The notes under the pieces were generated by a model. The model made no database searches. It saw only the letters and a list, made by a program, of their open reading frames with translations, and was not told the DNA's origin. The translations under genes and the position numbers were made by a program. DNA of 64,000 nucleotides, from positions 62,001-126,000 of the forward strand of contig JALOBU010000001.1 of NCBI GenBank assembly GCA_023228145.1, in the 5' to 3' direction. Below are positions 1 through 8,614 of the stretch, in pieces (position 1 is the stretch's first letter; each line of letters begins with the position of its first letter). The stretch comes from Bacteroidales bacterium (lineage in GTDB: Bacteria; Bacteroidota; Bacteroidia; Bacteroidales; CAIWKO01).

Positions 1-154
1 GAGTATAATAAGGCTTATGTTTACCCCTTAAAATGAAGGCAACTTTACTTGCAAAGCGCCCTAAAACCTCGTTTTCTGCATCAACCATCAGCCAATCTTT
101 AACAATGATATCTTTATTGGCTGAGCGTGTTTTATAACTTGTTGTATCCATCAT
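1..154 (-). CDS. rplM: 50S ribosomal protein L13, N-terminal part (runs off the window)
   Basis: The minus strand from 154 reads MMDTTSYKTRSANKD and then WLMVDAENEVLGRFASKVA followed by LRGKHKPYYT. This is the N-terminus of ribosomal protein L13 in its Bacteroidota form, a structural protein of the large subunit. About 51 codons are inside the window; the rest, and probably rpsI, lie to the left. Two adjacent ATG codons (154 and 151) could each be the start. A TAnnTTTG promoter box lies 48 bases upstream. Confidence 0.9.
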   Translation of the reverse strand, partial: MMDTTSYKTRSANKDIIVKDWLMVDAENEVLGRFASKVAFILRGKHKPYYT

Positions 155-202
155 TACATTGATTTTCAGTGTCAATAAGCGTTTTTAAACAAAATCGGGG
201 TG

Positions 203-210
203 CAAATGTA
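203..210 (-). promoter_or_regulatory. Bacteroidota -7 box for rplM
   Basis: The minus strand reads TACATTTG, an exact match to the Bacteroidota -7 consensus TAnnTTTG, ahead of the rplM start. I did not find a convincing -33 TTTG at the expected spacing. Confidence 0.5.
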
Positions 211-322
211 CGTTTTTTTTTTCAATTAGCAAATTTACTGACATTTTTATGTTAATAATTTTTCTACGTCTTTAATTTAATGGCATAAAAAAATAAAAAT
301 CCCGTATTTATGTATTTATTTT

Positions 323-330
323 TACATTTG
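323..330 (+). promoter_or_regulatory. -7 box ahead of the first FKBP gene
   Basis: TACATTTG, matching TAnnTTTG, lies 35 bases before the ATG at 366. The stretch 155-322 holds this divergent promoter region and nothing else that I can see. Confidence 0.5.
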
Positions 331-365
331 CAAAAAATTTCATGTTTCATTTAAAAACAATTATT

Positions 366-1094
366 ATGAAAAAGGTTTTATTATCAGCTGTTTCCATTAT
401 TGTTGTTATGTTTTTTATGGTTTCATGCAACTCAGGCGGCAAAGTGAGCCTGAAAACCCAGGACGATTCGGTGGCTTATGTTATCGGTGCTAATATTGGA
501 GAAAACCTAAAAAGAAACATCACAAACGATTCATTAAATTTCAGCACGGAAGCATTGGTTCAGGGGTTTAAAGATGCGCTTGAAGGTATTGACAGCAATA
601 TATTTACGAAAGAAGACAAACAAAATATTATGATGAATTTCCAGAAGCAACTTCAGGAAAAACAGAACGAAAAAGCCATGAAAGCTGCCGAGCCTAATAA
701 AATTGCAGGCGCTAATTTCCTTCAGGAAAACAAAAAGCAACCCGGTATCATCGAAACCAGCAGCGGCCTTCAATACAAAGTGGTGAAAGCAGGAACAGGT
801 AAAACCCCGAAAGCTACCGATAACGTTACTGTTAATTATGAAGGGAAACTGATTAGCGGAGAAATATTTGATTCTTCTTATGACCGCAACAAGCCCGAGA
901 CTTTCAATGTGTCTCAGGTCATCAGAGGCTGGACCGAAGGTCTGATGCTGATGAAAGAAGGCGGCTCTTATGAGTTGTTTATCCCTTCTGATCTTGCTTA
1001 CGGCGACCAGGGCAATGCCAAAATACCCGGAGGCTCAGCATTAATTTTTAAAGTGGAACTGTTAAAAGTGGAAGAAGAAGCTGCAACTAAATAA
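366..1094 (+). CDS. FKBP-type peptidyl-prolyl cis-trans isomerase, lipoprotein
   Basis: This is probably a periplasmic or outer-membrane-anchored proline isomerase and chaperone. The N-terminus MKKVLLSAVSIIVVMFFMVSC is a lipoprotein signal with the acylated Cys at residue 21, so I start at 366 and not at the in-frame ATG at 342, which would put eight extra residues before the signal. Residues about 30-120 fit the helical FKBP_N dimerisation region of Mip/FkpA-like proteins. Residues about 135-235 are the FKBP_C domain with YEGKLISGEIFDSS, the GWTEGL segment and AYGDQGNAKIPGGSALIF. A second, similar gene follows at 1239 after a terminator, so this looks like an old tandem duplication with separate transcription. 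Family assignment is secure; client proteins are unknown. Confidence 0.9.
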   Translation: MKKVLLSAVSIIVVMFFMVSCNSGGKVSLKTQDDSVAYVIGANIGENLKRNITNDSLNFSTEALVQGFKDALEGIDSNIFTKEDKQNIMMNFQKQLQEKQNEKAMKAAEPNKIAGANFLQENKKQPGIIETSSGLQYKVVKAGTGKTPKATDNVTVNYEGKLISGEIFDSSYDRNKPETFNVSQVIRGWTEGLMLMKEGGSYELFIPSDLAYGDQGNAKIPGGSALIFKVELLKVEEEAATK

Positions 1095-1151
1095 TTTCAT
1101 ATTTCATCTGCATAACAAGGCTAAGATTTCTAACAAGTTTAAAATATTTAT

Positions 1152-1187
1152 AAGCCGTTACAACAAAGTAACGGCTTTTTTTATTTT
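1152..1187 (+). terminator. Rho-independent terminator between the FKBP genes
   Basis: AAGCCGTTAC, loop AACAAA, GTAACGGCTT forms a perfect 10-bp stem followed by a T-rich tract. It separates transcription of the two paralogues. Confidence 0.85.
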
Positions 1188-1193
1188 AATAAT

Positions 1194-1223
1194 TTTGAAG
1201 ATTGACAGATAATTTTAATTTTG
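1194..1223 (+). promoter_or_regulatory. Promoter of the second FKBP gene
   Basis: TTTG at 1194-1197 and TAATTTTG at 1216-1223 are spaced 18 bases apart, close to the -33/-7 arrangement (TTTG, about 19 bases, TAnnTTTG) known for the housekeeping sigma factor of Bacteroidota. The ATG follows at 1239. Confidence 0.6.
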
Positions 1224-1238
1224 CAAAAAAAACATTTT

Positions 1239-1955
1239 ATGAAAAAAGCCTTAAAATTAATTTTCATTTTTTCTTTCTCAGCATTAATAACAGTTTCATG
1301 CAAAACCACAAAAAACACTCACACTCAGGCCGTGGTTCTTAAAACCTTTAATGACACAATTAGCTATATTATTGGTGCAGATGTGGGAGGAAACCTGAAA
1401 AAAAGCGAAGTGGAAATAAACAACGACATTTTCTTCCATGCATTTAATCAGGGGTATAATCAACACGACACATTATTATCTAAGGAAGTTCGTTCACAAA
1501 TTATGAATAAATTTCAAAGAGAGCATAGTTTAAAACAGCAATCCAGAAACCTTGCCGAAGCTCAGAAAAACAAATTATCAGCTCAGGCCTTCCTTGAAGA
1601 GAATAAAAAGAAACCCGACATCGTGGAGCTGCCCAGCGGATTACAATATAAGATTATTAAACAGGGCGATGGTTCCAAACCCGGTCCTGAAGATGAAGTT
1701 ACTGTTCATTACGAAGGCAGGCTGCTCGATGGAACTATATTCGATTCCTCATACGAACGTGGCGAGCCGATATCTTTCAGCCTCAACGGCGTGATTAAAG
1801 GATGGACAGAAGGATTGCAACTGATGAATACCGGCTCCACTTATGAATTGTTTATCCCCTCCGAACTGGCATACGGCGAAAGGGGAGTAGGACAGATACC
1901 CGGCGGAGCCATGCTGATATTCAAAGTGGAATTAATATCAATAAATAATAAATAA
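1239..1955 (+). CDS. FKBP-type peptidyl-prolyl cis-trans isomerase, second lipoprotein paralogue
   Basis: Same architecture as the gene at 366: a lipoprotein signal (MKKALKLIFIFSFSALITVSC, Cys at residue 21), a helical FKBP_N region and an FKBP_C domain with YEGRLLDGTIFDSS, GWTEGLQLM and AYGERGVGQIPGGAMLIFKV. The ATG at 1239 is preferred over the TTG at 1221, because the earlier start would place residues before the signal and overlaps the promoter box. It lies 27 bases upstream of the metallopeptidase gene, so the two are likely co-transcribed and the proteins may both act on envelope proteins. The family is clear; a specific role is not shown by the sequence. Confidence 0.9.
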   Translation: MKKALKLIFIFSFSALITVSCKTTKNTHTQAVVLKTFNDTISYIIGADVGGNLKKSEVEINNDIFFHAFNQGYNQHDTLLSKEVRSQIMNKFQREHSLKQQSRNLAEAQKNKLSAQAFLEENKKKPDIVELPSGLQYKIIKQGDGSKPGPEDEVTVHYEGRLLDGTIFDSSYERGEPISFSLNGVIKGWTEGLQLMNTGSTYELFIPSELAYGERGVGQIPGGAMLIFKVELISINNK

Positions 1956-1982
1956 CCCTTTATCAAACAAAAAGCATGAATT

Positions 1983-3680
1983 ATGAAAAAAAATGTATTG
2001 ACGATACTATCCGTAGTGTCGCTTGTAATTTGTTTATGGTTTTTTACAGGCTGTGATAACGCACAAAAAAAATCAGAGATGGAATTTACAGAGTTTGTTA
2101 AAAGTTTAGAAGCAAAATACGTTCCTTTATATAAGGAAGTTTGTATGGCCTCTTGGAGTGCTGAAACTACAGGCGATGAGGAAGCATATAAAAAGTCAGC
2201 GGAACTGGAATTTAAAATGTCACAAATTTTTGCAGACAAAAATGATTTCGAAAAAGTAAAAAAATTCAAAGAATCCGGAACGATAAAAGACGACTTGCTC
2301 AAACGCCAGTTAGATGTCATATACAATGCATTCCTGAGCGAACAGATTGATACGGCTAAGACCAAAGCCATGATTGATATGCAGTCGAAAATTTCGCAAA
2401 AATTCAATACGTTCCGTCCGGTGGTGGGCGGCGACACCCTGTCCGACAACCAGGTGGATTCGATATTGCGTACTTCAACCGACAGCAAACTGCTTATGAA
2501 AACATGGATGGCTTCAAAAAAATCAGGAGCCAATGTGGCTGAGGATGTAAAAAAACTCGTAGCTATGAGAAACGAAGCTGCCAAAGAACTGGGCTTTAAT
2601 AACTATCATGAAATGAGCTTAAAATTAAGCGAACAAGACCCCGCAGAGATAGAAAAGCTTTTCGACGAACTCGACAGCCTAACGCGCGATGCTTTTGCGC
2701 TGCTGAAAAACGACATTGACAGTTTCTTCGCCGACAGGTATAAAGTGAAAAAGGAAGAACTTATGCCCTGGCATTATCAGAATCGTTTTTTTCAGGAAGC
2801 CCCGAATATTTACCCTGTTGAACTGGATGTGTATTACAAGGGAAAGGATATTATCGAGGTCACTAAAAATTATTACAAAAGCATAGGTATGGACATTGAT
2901 GATATGCTGGCAAAAAGTGATATGTTTGAGAGAAAAGGGAAAAACCAGCACGCTTTCTGTATGGATGTTGATAAGGAAGGTGATGTACGCGTACTGTGCA
3001 ATACCGTTCATAATTCCTACTGGATGAACACCCTGCTGCATGAATTCGGCCATGCCGTATATTCAAAATATACCGACAGGGCGCTTCCATTCTTCCTGCG
3101 CGACGCCGCTCACACTTTCACAACGGAAGCTGTCGCCATGTTTTTCGGCAGGCTTTCAACCAACCCGCAGTGGATGGTAGAAAACCTGGGGATATCACAA
3201 ACAGAAGCTCAGAAAATTGCCGAAGATTGCTATAAAACCCTTCGCCTCGAGCAGCTTACATTCAGCCGCTGGGCACAGGTGATGTATCGTTTTGAAAAAA
3301 CTATGTATGAAAATCCTGAACAAGACCTTAATGCCACATGGTGGAACCTGGTGGAAAAATACCAGCTTCTGAAACGCCCCGAAGGTCGTAATGAACCCGA
3401 CTGGGCTTCAAAAATACATGTGGCGCTTTATCCCTGCTATTATCACAACTATCTGATGGGTGAACTACTGGCCTCACAATTCTCCTATTATATTGCTCAA
3501 AATTATTACAAGGCGGAAGATTTAAAAAATATCAGTTTCAGCAAGAATAATGAAGTTGGCAAGTTTATGATTGATAAAGTTTTTACACCGGGCATGAGGT
3601 ACGAATGGAATATCATGATTGAAAGAGCCACAGGAGAGAAACTGACAGCAAAATATTATGCCAGACAGTTTGTGAACTAA
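1983..3680 (+). CDS. M2-family-like zinc metallopeptidase, lipoprotein
   Basis: A 565-residue gluzincin-type zinc peptidase with a lipoprotein signal (ends WFFTGC). The zinc site is HEFGH with His353, catalytic Glu354 and His357; Glu382 in TTEAVAMFFG is a suitable third ligand 25 residues on. The C-terminal part (WWNLVEKYQLLKRP, then DWASKIHVALYPCYYHNYLM) resembles the conserved end of angiotensin-converting-enzyme (M2) peptidases more than oligoendopeptidase F (M3). Members cleave dipeptides from the C-terminus of peptides or act as oligopeptidases. An envelope-anchored peptide scavenger is the natural reading. It follows the second FKBP gene closely and ends at a clear terminator. M2 versus M3 assignment is from motif resemblance only. 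Confidence 0.8.
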   Translation: MKKNVLTILSVVSLVICLWFFTGCDNAQKKSEMEFTEFVKSLEAKYVPLYKEVCMASWSAETTGDEEAYKKSAELEFKMSQIFADKNDFEKVKKFKESGTIKDDLLKRQLDVIYNAFLSEQIDTAKTKAMIDMQSKISQKFNTFRPVVGGDTLSDNQVDSILRTSTDSKLLMKTWMASKKSGANVAEDVKKLVAMRNEAAKELGFNNYHEMSLKLSEQDPAEIEKLFDELDSLTRDAFALLKNDIDSFFADRYKVKKEELMPWHYQNRFFQEAPNIYPVELDVYYKGKDIIEVTKNYYKSIGMDIDDMLAKSDMFERKGKNQHAFCMDVDKEGDVRVLCNTVHNSYWMNTLLHEFGHAVYSKYTDRALPFFLRDAAHTFTTEAVAMFFGRLSTNPQWMVENLGISQTEAQKIAEDCYKTLRLEQLTFSRWAQVMYRFEKTMYENPEQDLNATWWNLVEKYQLLKRPEGRNEPDWASKIHVALYPCYYHNYLMGELLASQFSYYIAQNYYKAEDLKNISFSKNNEVGKFMIDKVFTPGMRYEWNIMIERATGEKLTAKYYARQFVN

Positions 3681-3697
3681 ATCAATGTAAGTTTTTA

Positions 3698-3732
3698 AAA
3701 AGGGCGGTAATTAAATTTACTGCCCTTTTTTG
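3698..3732 (+). terminator. Rho-independent terminator after the metallopeptidase
   Basis: AGGGCGGTAA and TTTACTGCCCT pair around a short AT loop (one G-T pair), followed by TTTTTT. It ends the FKBP-peptidase unit. Confidence 0.8.
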
Positions 3733-3785
3733 TATACTGTATTTTAAAAAAAACTACTTTTAAAAAATTTTTTTATTTATATTTT

Positions 3786-4139
3786 ATGGAAATTACAGGT
3801 AAGATAATTCAGATTTTCCCGGCACAAAAGGGCACTTCCGCAAAGGGCGAATGGAAAAAGCAGGAGTTTATTCTTGAAACCCAGACTTCGTTTCCTAAAA
3901 AAATATGTTTTGCCAGCTGGAACGATAAAGTAGACCTGAGCAGGGATTATAAAGATGATCTGGTAAAAGTGTTTTTTGATATTGAAAGCCGTGAATATAA
4001 TGGGAAATGGTACACAGATGTCAGGCCCTGGAAATTGGAAACTGCCGGCCAAAACGAGCAAACAATGAAAGATAGCAAGCCATTTGAAAACACTGACCAG
4101 CCTTCTGAAAATGAAGTTGATGACGGATTGCCGTTCTAA
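3786..4139 (+). CDS. DUF3127 domain protein
   Basis: A 117-residue soluble protein without signal peptide. The opening MEITGKIIQIFPAQKGTS, the middle WKKQEFILETQ and the end of the domain (YNGKWYTDVRPWKLE) fit the DUF3127 family, a small beta-rich domain common in Bacteroidota. The strand pattern suggests an OB-like fold, and the acidic tail ending DDGLPF resembles the C-terminal tip of single-stranded DNA-binding proteins (DDDIPF). That resemblance is my inference and would point to a nucleic-acid role with a protein-docking tail. It stands alone between a terminator and convergent membrane-protein genes. Confidence 0.75.
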   Translation: MEITGKIIQIFPAQKGTSAKGEWKKQEFILETQTSFPKKICFASWNDKVDLSRDYKDDLVKVFFDIESREYNGKWYTDVRPWKLETAGQNEQTMKDSKPFENTDQPSENEVDDGLPF

Positions 4140-4152
4140 AAACTGTGTTGTT

Positions 4153-4503
4153 TCAGAATATCTTTTCTCCTGAAAGAATCATGGCTGTGAAGACAAAGCC
4201 ATATATGGATAATATCGCCGCCTGAACAATTCCAACAATTCCAAGGATAAATGCAACAAGTGTTTTTGCAAAAGAACCTCCGTGGTATTTTTGTTTGTTG
4301 CTTCTGAAAAGGTCCATCCCCCTGCGGCCTTTTGAAAGTCCGATAATAGATAATACAAGCCCGACTATACATGCTGCAATTCCTATAATCGGTATCATAA
4401 AGAATAAGCTGAGTGCATTGCCCCATATGCTATAGGTCAGAGCCGAAGAAGCTTCAGGGAGCAATTCTTTTTCAGCCGAAGATGAAGTAGCAATTTCTTC
4501 CAT
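4153..4503 (-). CDS. Small membrane protein, DUF4190/CCC-motif-like (copy 1)
   Basis: 116 residues with a polar N-terminus and about three hydrophobic segments. The segment FFMIPIIGIAACIVGL, followed by a short basic loop and a second hydrophobic half, matches the layout of the two genes upstream (4505 and 4879), so the three look like paralogues. The general layout (two membrane spans, a loop with K/N and Y/F residues, more spans) resembles the small 'CCC motif membrane protein' and DUF4190 families of Bacteroidota. No enzymatic motif is present. It is the last gene of a minus-strand group and converges on the DUF3127 gene. Function unknown. Confidence 0.65.
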   Translation of the reverse strand: MEEIATSSSAEKELLPEASSALTYSIWGNALSLFFMIPIIGIAACIVGLVLSIIGLSKGRRGMDLFRSNKQKYHGGSFAKTLVAFILGIVGIVQAAILSIYGFVFTAMILSGEKIF

Positions 4504-4504
4504 A

Positions 4505-4816
4505 TTAAACTAAAATTTTAAAATAAAACGTGAATAAAAATGCCAGGACAAAGCAAATAACAGAAATAATTAAGCCGGTAATACCTGAATAGAAACCGGC
4601 ATTTGCATTCTGAAAGTAAATTTTTTTAGAATTTTCCTGATTTTGGATGAAGAGTTTTTTTGATTTTTTGCCAAGGATAATAGCTGTTAAAGCTAAAATT
4701 ATCGCCAGCAGGCAAATAAAAATCCCAAACACAGGCACCCAGAAAAACCAGCAAATACATAGGGACAACGTCCCTACTATAAGTGCTGCCAGGGCTCTGT
4801 ATTTGGGATGTTGCAT
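4505..4816 (-). CDS. Small membrane protein, DUF4190/CCC-motif-like (copy 2)
   Basis: 103 residues, almost entirely hydrophobic apart from the central loop KKSKKLFIQNQENSKK. The segment FFWVPVFGIFICLLAI lines up with FFMIPIIGIAACIVGL of the downstream gene and YFMIPIVGIILCIMCL of the gene at 4879. It starts one base after the stop side of its neighbour, so the pair is tightly coupled. The loop is longer and more basic than in the other two. Function unknown; an integral membrane protein is the only safe statement. Confidence 0.6.
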   Translation of the reverse strand: MQHPKYRALAALIVGTLSLCICWFFWVPVFGIFICLLAIILALTAIILGKKSKKLFIQNQENSKKIYFQNANAGFYSGITGLIISVICFVLAFLFTFYFKILV

Positions 4817-4878
4817 AAAAATATTTTATGCTTAAGTTCTTAAATAAAAAAGATGATTTTCTAAAAAACAATAAAGGT

Positions 4879-5241
4879 TTAGAAAAACCTATCTCCTACG
4901 GCTATTGTCACAATGATTGATATGATTATAAAAATAGCATTAAGTATGAGACCGATAAGTCCTAAAATTTTACCTGCTTTTGCAAGACCTAATGACCCCT
5001 TTTTATATTGGTCAGGAGTCTGGTTATAAAGATTTATTGCATTCTTACCTTTATTCATAGCAATAATGCCAAAGATAAGGCACATGATACATAAAATTAT
5101 GCCTACAATTGGTATCATGAAATACCAACAAAAAACCAGAGAAATAATTCCAAAAACAAGAGAAATTATAGCTCCCGGAATAGGTGGTACTCCTTGTGCT
5201 GGCGGAGTTGCCTGTGGTTGTGTGTTCATGTTTTCTTCCAT
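4879..5241 (-). CDS. Small membrane protein, DUF4190/CCC-motif-like (copy 3)
   Basis: About 120 residues from the ATG at 5241 (MEENMNTQPQ); MNTQ at 5229 is an alternative and the longer start at 5301 is unlikely, since it adds residues unrelated to the family. A Pro/Gln-rich N-terminus (PPAQGVPPIPG) precedes two spans, then NKGKNAINLYNQTPDQYKKG and two more spans. The LYNQTPDQY loop is typical of small Bacteroidota membrane proteins annotated as CCC-motif proteins, although the triple Cys is not present here. First gene of the three-gene run of paralogues. Confidence 0.7.
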   Translation of the reverse strand: MEENMNTQPQATPPAQGVPPIPGAIISLVFGIISLVFCWYFMIPIVGIILCIMCLIFGIIAMNKGKNAINLYNQTPDQYKKGSLGLAKAGKILGLIGLILNAIFIIISIIVTIAVGDRFF

Positions 5242-5382
5242 ATTTAAAATTTTTAAATTAATATTATAGGCAAAGAAAATATATTTTATTGCTAAAAACA
5301 AGTTTTTGTGAAATTTTAACAGCCATTCGCAATCAGAGCGGTTTATAATGCAGGTAAACGGCTGAAATGCTCAATATTGTTC

Positions 5383-6309
5383 TTAAAGCGATATTTTTTT
5401 CCCTGCCCTAAAATTCACAAGAAAAACACCGAGTAAAATAACTGCTATCCAGAGAATGTAAGTCGGATCAAAAACTTCTTCATCAGCGATGCCCCAAAAA
5501 ACAGCAACCACAGGTATCAGGTACGTTACAGAAGCAGCAAAAAGCACCCCTGAATTCTTGATGAGCTGGTTGTAAAGTATCAGCGCCAGCCCCGAGCCGA
5601 AAATGCCGAGCAGGGCAATGTAGCCTAATCCTTGCCATGCTTTAGGCGATGCTGTTAATGAAGGCACAAAATCAGTAAATAAAAACAATACCGTTACTGC
5701 GGGAATACCTATTATCAGAAAGGCAAAAGAAGTGATGGTTACGGCATCGGTATCTTCCAGGTATCTTTTTACAATATTGATGTTGATGGCATAAAGCAAT
5801 GTGGCAATAATTACATAAATGCCATAACTGAAATTGAAATCAAGAGATTTATTGCCGCTGATGCTCATCAGGCCGATGGTGCCTGCTAAAGCGATAAAAA
5901 CACCTCCAATGTTCACCCACCGGGCCTTATAGCTGAAAAACATCATGCCAACAAGCAAGGTGAAAAGCGGCGTTAAAGAATTCAACACCCCCGCAAGTGA
6001 GCTGTCGATACCTGTCTGTGCCTTGGCAAACAGAAAGGCAGGGATGCCATTGCCGATGATACCCACCAGCGCAATATACCCCAGTTTTTTCTTATTTATT
6101 TTTTTTATAGAGCTAATTACAAAGGGAACTAAAAAAACAAAAGCAAAACTGATACGCAGTAAGGCAAGTTGTATATGTGAAAAATATCCTAGCCCCCGCT
6201 TCATAAGAATGAAAGAGCTGCCCCATATTAAAACAAGAGTGGTCAGTATCAGCCATCCAATAATTGTTTTTTGATTATTATTTTCTATCTTTCTCCTATG
6301 TGTCCACAC
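5383..6309 (-). CDS. EamA/DMT-family transporter
   Basis: 308 residues with ten predicted membrane spans in two homologous halves, as in the drug/metabolite transporter superfamily (EamA repeats). The opening LVLIWGSSFILMKRGL and the Pro/Gly-containing helices such as AGVLNSLTPLFTLLVGMMFF are typical of each half. Substrates of the family include amino acids, nucleobases and other metabolites; nothing here says which. The start is a GTG at 6309 (MWTHRRK); there is no ATG between it and the first membrane span. This start lies near a degenerate repeat (6346-6391), so the original promoter or start region may have been altered. Confidence 0.85.
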   Translation of the reverse strand: MWTHRRKIENNNQKTIIGWLILTTLVLIWGSSFILMKRGLGYFSHIQLALLRISFAFVFLVPFVISSIKKINKKKLGYIALVGIIGNGIPAFLFAKAQTGIDSSLAGVLNSLTPLFTLLVGMMFFSYKARWVNIGGVFIALAGTIGLMSISGNKSLDFNFSYGIYVIIATLLYAININIVKRYLEDTDAVTITSFAFLIIGIPAVTVLFLFTDFVPSLTASPKAWQGLGYIALLGIFGSGLALILYNQLIKNSGVLFAASVTYLIPVVAVFWGIADEEVFDPTYILWIAVILLGVFLVNFRAGKKISL

Positions 6310-6345
6310 AATATCTATTCCCTTGCGTTTAAAAAAACTTTTTTT

Positions 6346-6391
6346 ACCTCACAGGGCACAAAGTTTATCCCGCCTATGTTTCCTATGTGGT
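6346..6391. repeat. Imperfect inverted repeat of the ACCACA(T/G)AG type, copy A
   Basis: The arms ACCTCACAGGGCACAAAG (6346-6363) and, read on the minus strand from 6391, ACCACATAGGAAACATAG pair imperfectly. The same arrangement of two facing ACCA-type arms is seen at 22349-22447. It fills most of the gap between yidC and the EamA gene. Confidence 0.45.
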
Positions 6392-6406
6392 TGAAAAAAT
6401 GTAAAA

Positions 6407-8389
6407 TTATTTCTTTACAGGATATCCTCTTTTCTTTGCCATTTCTTCAAGGCGCTTTTGGAAGCCCGAAACTTTCACGGGTTTCTTCCTGTTTTCCTGT
6501 ATGCGTGCATGAATTTTTTCCTCGTTTACAAATTTACGGAACAGGAACATTTGCGCAAAGGTGATAAGGTTGGCAAGCAGGTAGTAATAACTTAATCCCG
6601 AGGCGAAATCATTGAAAAAGCCCAGGAACATAACGGGCATGGCATACATAATAAATTTCATTCCCGGCTGCGACTGCGCTCCCATCATCTGGTTGTTCAG
6701 TTTGGTGTAAAATATGGTGGAGATGGTCATCAGCAGGCAAAACAAACTGACATGGTCGCCATAGAACGGTATGCTGAATCCCCCCGGAAAATCCCAAATA
6801 GAATCATAGGCGGAGAGGTCTTTAGCCCACAGAAAGCTTTGCTGGCGAAGTTCTATGGAGGCAGGGAAAAAGCGGAACAGGGCAATAAGTATGGGCATTT
6901 GCAGCAGCATGGGCACACAGCCCGCCATGGGGTTGATGCCGGCTTTTTTATATAATGCCATAGTAGCCTGCTGTTTCTTCATGGCGTCTTCTTTCTTTGG
7001 GAATTTCTTTCCTATCTCTTCCACTTCGGGTTTCAGCACCCTCATGCGTGCCGACGAAATATAAGTTTTGTATGCAATGGGCAATAGCACGATTTTAAGC
7101 AATATAGTAAGTATAAGGATGATGATGCCATAATTCATGCCGGTGGAGCTTAACAGGTCGAACACGGGGATGACGGCAAATCTGTTTATCCATTGCATCA
7201 GAAAAAATCCCCAGCCCAACGGTATCTGCCGTTCAAAATCCAGGTCGAAAGCCCGCAGGGTTTTATATTTGTTGGGCCCGAAATACAGCGACATGGGAAT
7301 GCTTTGCTGTGGCTGGTTTTCATAAGGAATGGTGATGGCTGCGGTAAGTGTTTTCAGGTAGCCGGGAAACAGGGTGTCCTGTTTCTGTTCCACTTCCAGT
7401 GTGGCTTCTTTAAAACTGGCTTCTGACACAAGAATAGATGTAAAAAACTGTTGTCTGAAAGATATCCATTTCAGGTTGGGAAGCTTTTCTTTTTTGTCGT
7501 CTTTTGTTTCTTTCAGGTAATCCACTTTATCTTCGGCAGGTTTAAAATATACCGTGGTATTTATCAGCTCGTTTTTGGTGCTCTTTTCCTGTTGCGTTAT
7601 GTTGAGTTGCCAGTCGAAGGCAAGGTAGGTGCTGTTGATGTCTATCACATCCTGCATGCCGTTGAGGTTGATGCTGAATCCCATCATGTAGTCATCTGCC
7701 CGCAGGGTGTAAAGGAATTCTATATATTTTTCTTTGTTTTTCCTGCCTGTGGTATCCGTACTGTCGGCGCTGTTCGGGTAGAGGCGCATGGAAAATGTTA
7801 CCGAATCCTTGCCGGCTATTACAATGGAATCTTTTCCTGCAAAGCGGGTATCCGTTAAAAAAGGCTCAAAAAACAATCCGCCGGTGTTAATGTCTTTATA
7901 TCCCGACAAAAAAGTGAGGGTATAGTTGGAAGTATCGGTATTGAAAAATATTAATGGCCTGCCATCATGTGTCTTGTATTTTTTTAGTTCTACAGAAGAA
8001 ATGCCTCCGCCCTGGGATGAAATATGTATTTTCAACAAATCGCTTTCCAAAACATAGTGCTTGTTGGCGCCTTTTGCAGAAGAAGAAAATTTTCCAAACT
8101 GTTTGCTGAGCTCATTCAGGGTGTCGGGTTTTTGTGAGGGCTGAAGCAGGGGATTGATACTCTTTTCCGCTGCTTTCACGGAATCCTGTTTTATTTTCTG
8201 CAGGCTGTCGGCAATCTTAGCTGCTGAATCTGCCTGATATTGCTCTTTCTGCGCCTTAAAAAGTGAATCCTGGTATTTTTTCCGCTTCGCCAGTTCTTCC
8301 TCCGATGGTTTTGTCAGCAGGCTGTAACCGATAAGAATACCAAAGATTATCAGCACGCCGACAATGGTATTGATAGTGCTTTTGTTCAT
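6407..8389 (-). CDS. yidC: Membrane protein insertase YidC
   Basis: 660 residues, the usual size for the Bacteroidota form. An N-terminal span (INTIVGVLIIFGILIGYSLL) is followed by a charged linker, a large periplasmic beta-sandwich domain (about residues 110-370) and the conserved five-helix 60KD_IMP region from about residue 390 (GMNYGIIILILTILLKIVLLP, KKAGINPMAGCVPMLLQMP, IMYAMPVMFLGFFNDFASGL). It inserts and folds inner-membrane proteins alone or with SecYEG. The C-terminus is basic (RKKPVKVSGFQKRLEEMAKK), which fits ribosome contact. A -7 box sits just upstream. Start at 8389 is supported by the canonical N-terminal anchor. Confidence 0.95.
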   Translation of the reverse strand: MNKSTINTIVGVLIIFGILIGYSLLTKPSEEELAKRKKYQDSLFKAQKEQYQADSAAKIADSLQKIKQDSVKAAEKSINPLLQPSQKPDTLNELSKQFGKFSSSAKGANKHYVLESDLLKIHISSQGGGISSVELKKYKTHDGRPLIFFNTDTSNYTLTFLSGYKDINTGGLFFEPFLTDTRFAGKDSIVIAGKDSVTFSMRLYPNSADSTDTTGRKNKEKYIEFLYTLRADDYMMGFSINLNGMQDVIDINSTYLAFDWQLNITQQEKSTKNELINTTVYFKPAEDKVDYLKETKDDKKEKLPNLKWISFRQQFFTSILVSEASFKEATLEVEQKQDTLFPGYLKTLTAAITIPYENQPQQSIPMSLYFGPNKYKTLRAFDLDFERQIPLGWGFFLMQWINRFAVIPVFDLLSSTGMNYGIIILILTILLKIVLLPIAYKTYISSARMRVLKPEVEEIGKKFPKKEDAMKKQQATMALYKKAGINPMAGCVPMLLQMPILIALFRFFPASIELRQQSFLWAKDLSAYDSIWDFPGGFSIPFYGDHVSLFCLLMTISTIFYTKLNNQMMGAQSQPGMKFIMYAMPVMFLGFFNDFASGLSYYYLLANLITFAQMFLFRKFVNEEKIHARIQENRKKPVKVSGFQKRLEEMAKKRGYPVKK

Positions 8390-8412
8390 TTTTATTGAAA
8401 ATTATTGAATTG

Positions 8413-8420
8413 CAAAGATA
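8413..8420 (-). promoter_or_regulatory. -7 box for yidC
   Basis: The minus strand reads TATCTTTG, matching TAnnTTTG, 23 bases before the yidC ATG. Confidence 0.55.
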
Positions 8421-8614
8421 AAGTATTTGCTCAAATCTCAATAAATTAATACAACAGGCATCTTTGCTGCCGGCGTTTCAGGGCAGGGTTTTGCATATTA
8501 AGATTAATAATAACCTTATTACGTCTTTGATTTTTAGATATTTGTCTTTACAAACCTCTTGTTAATGTTTCGTTAATACATTAATGTAACTTATAGCCTA
8601 TTTTTTAAATTTAT

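Noticed and set aside
342..366. Upstream ATG as the true start of the first FKBP gene
   Set aside because: It would put eight residues before a complete lipoprotein signal; the ATG at 366 gives a standard start.
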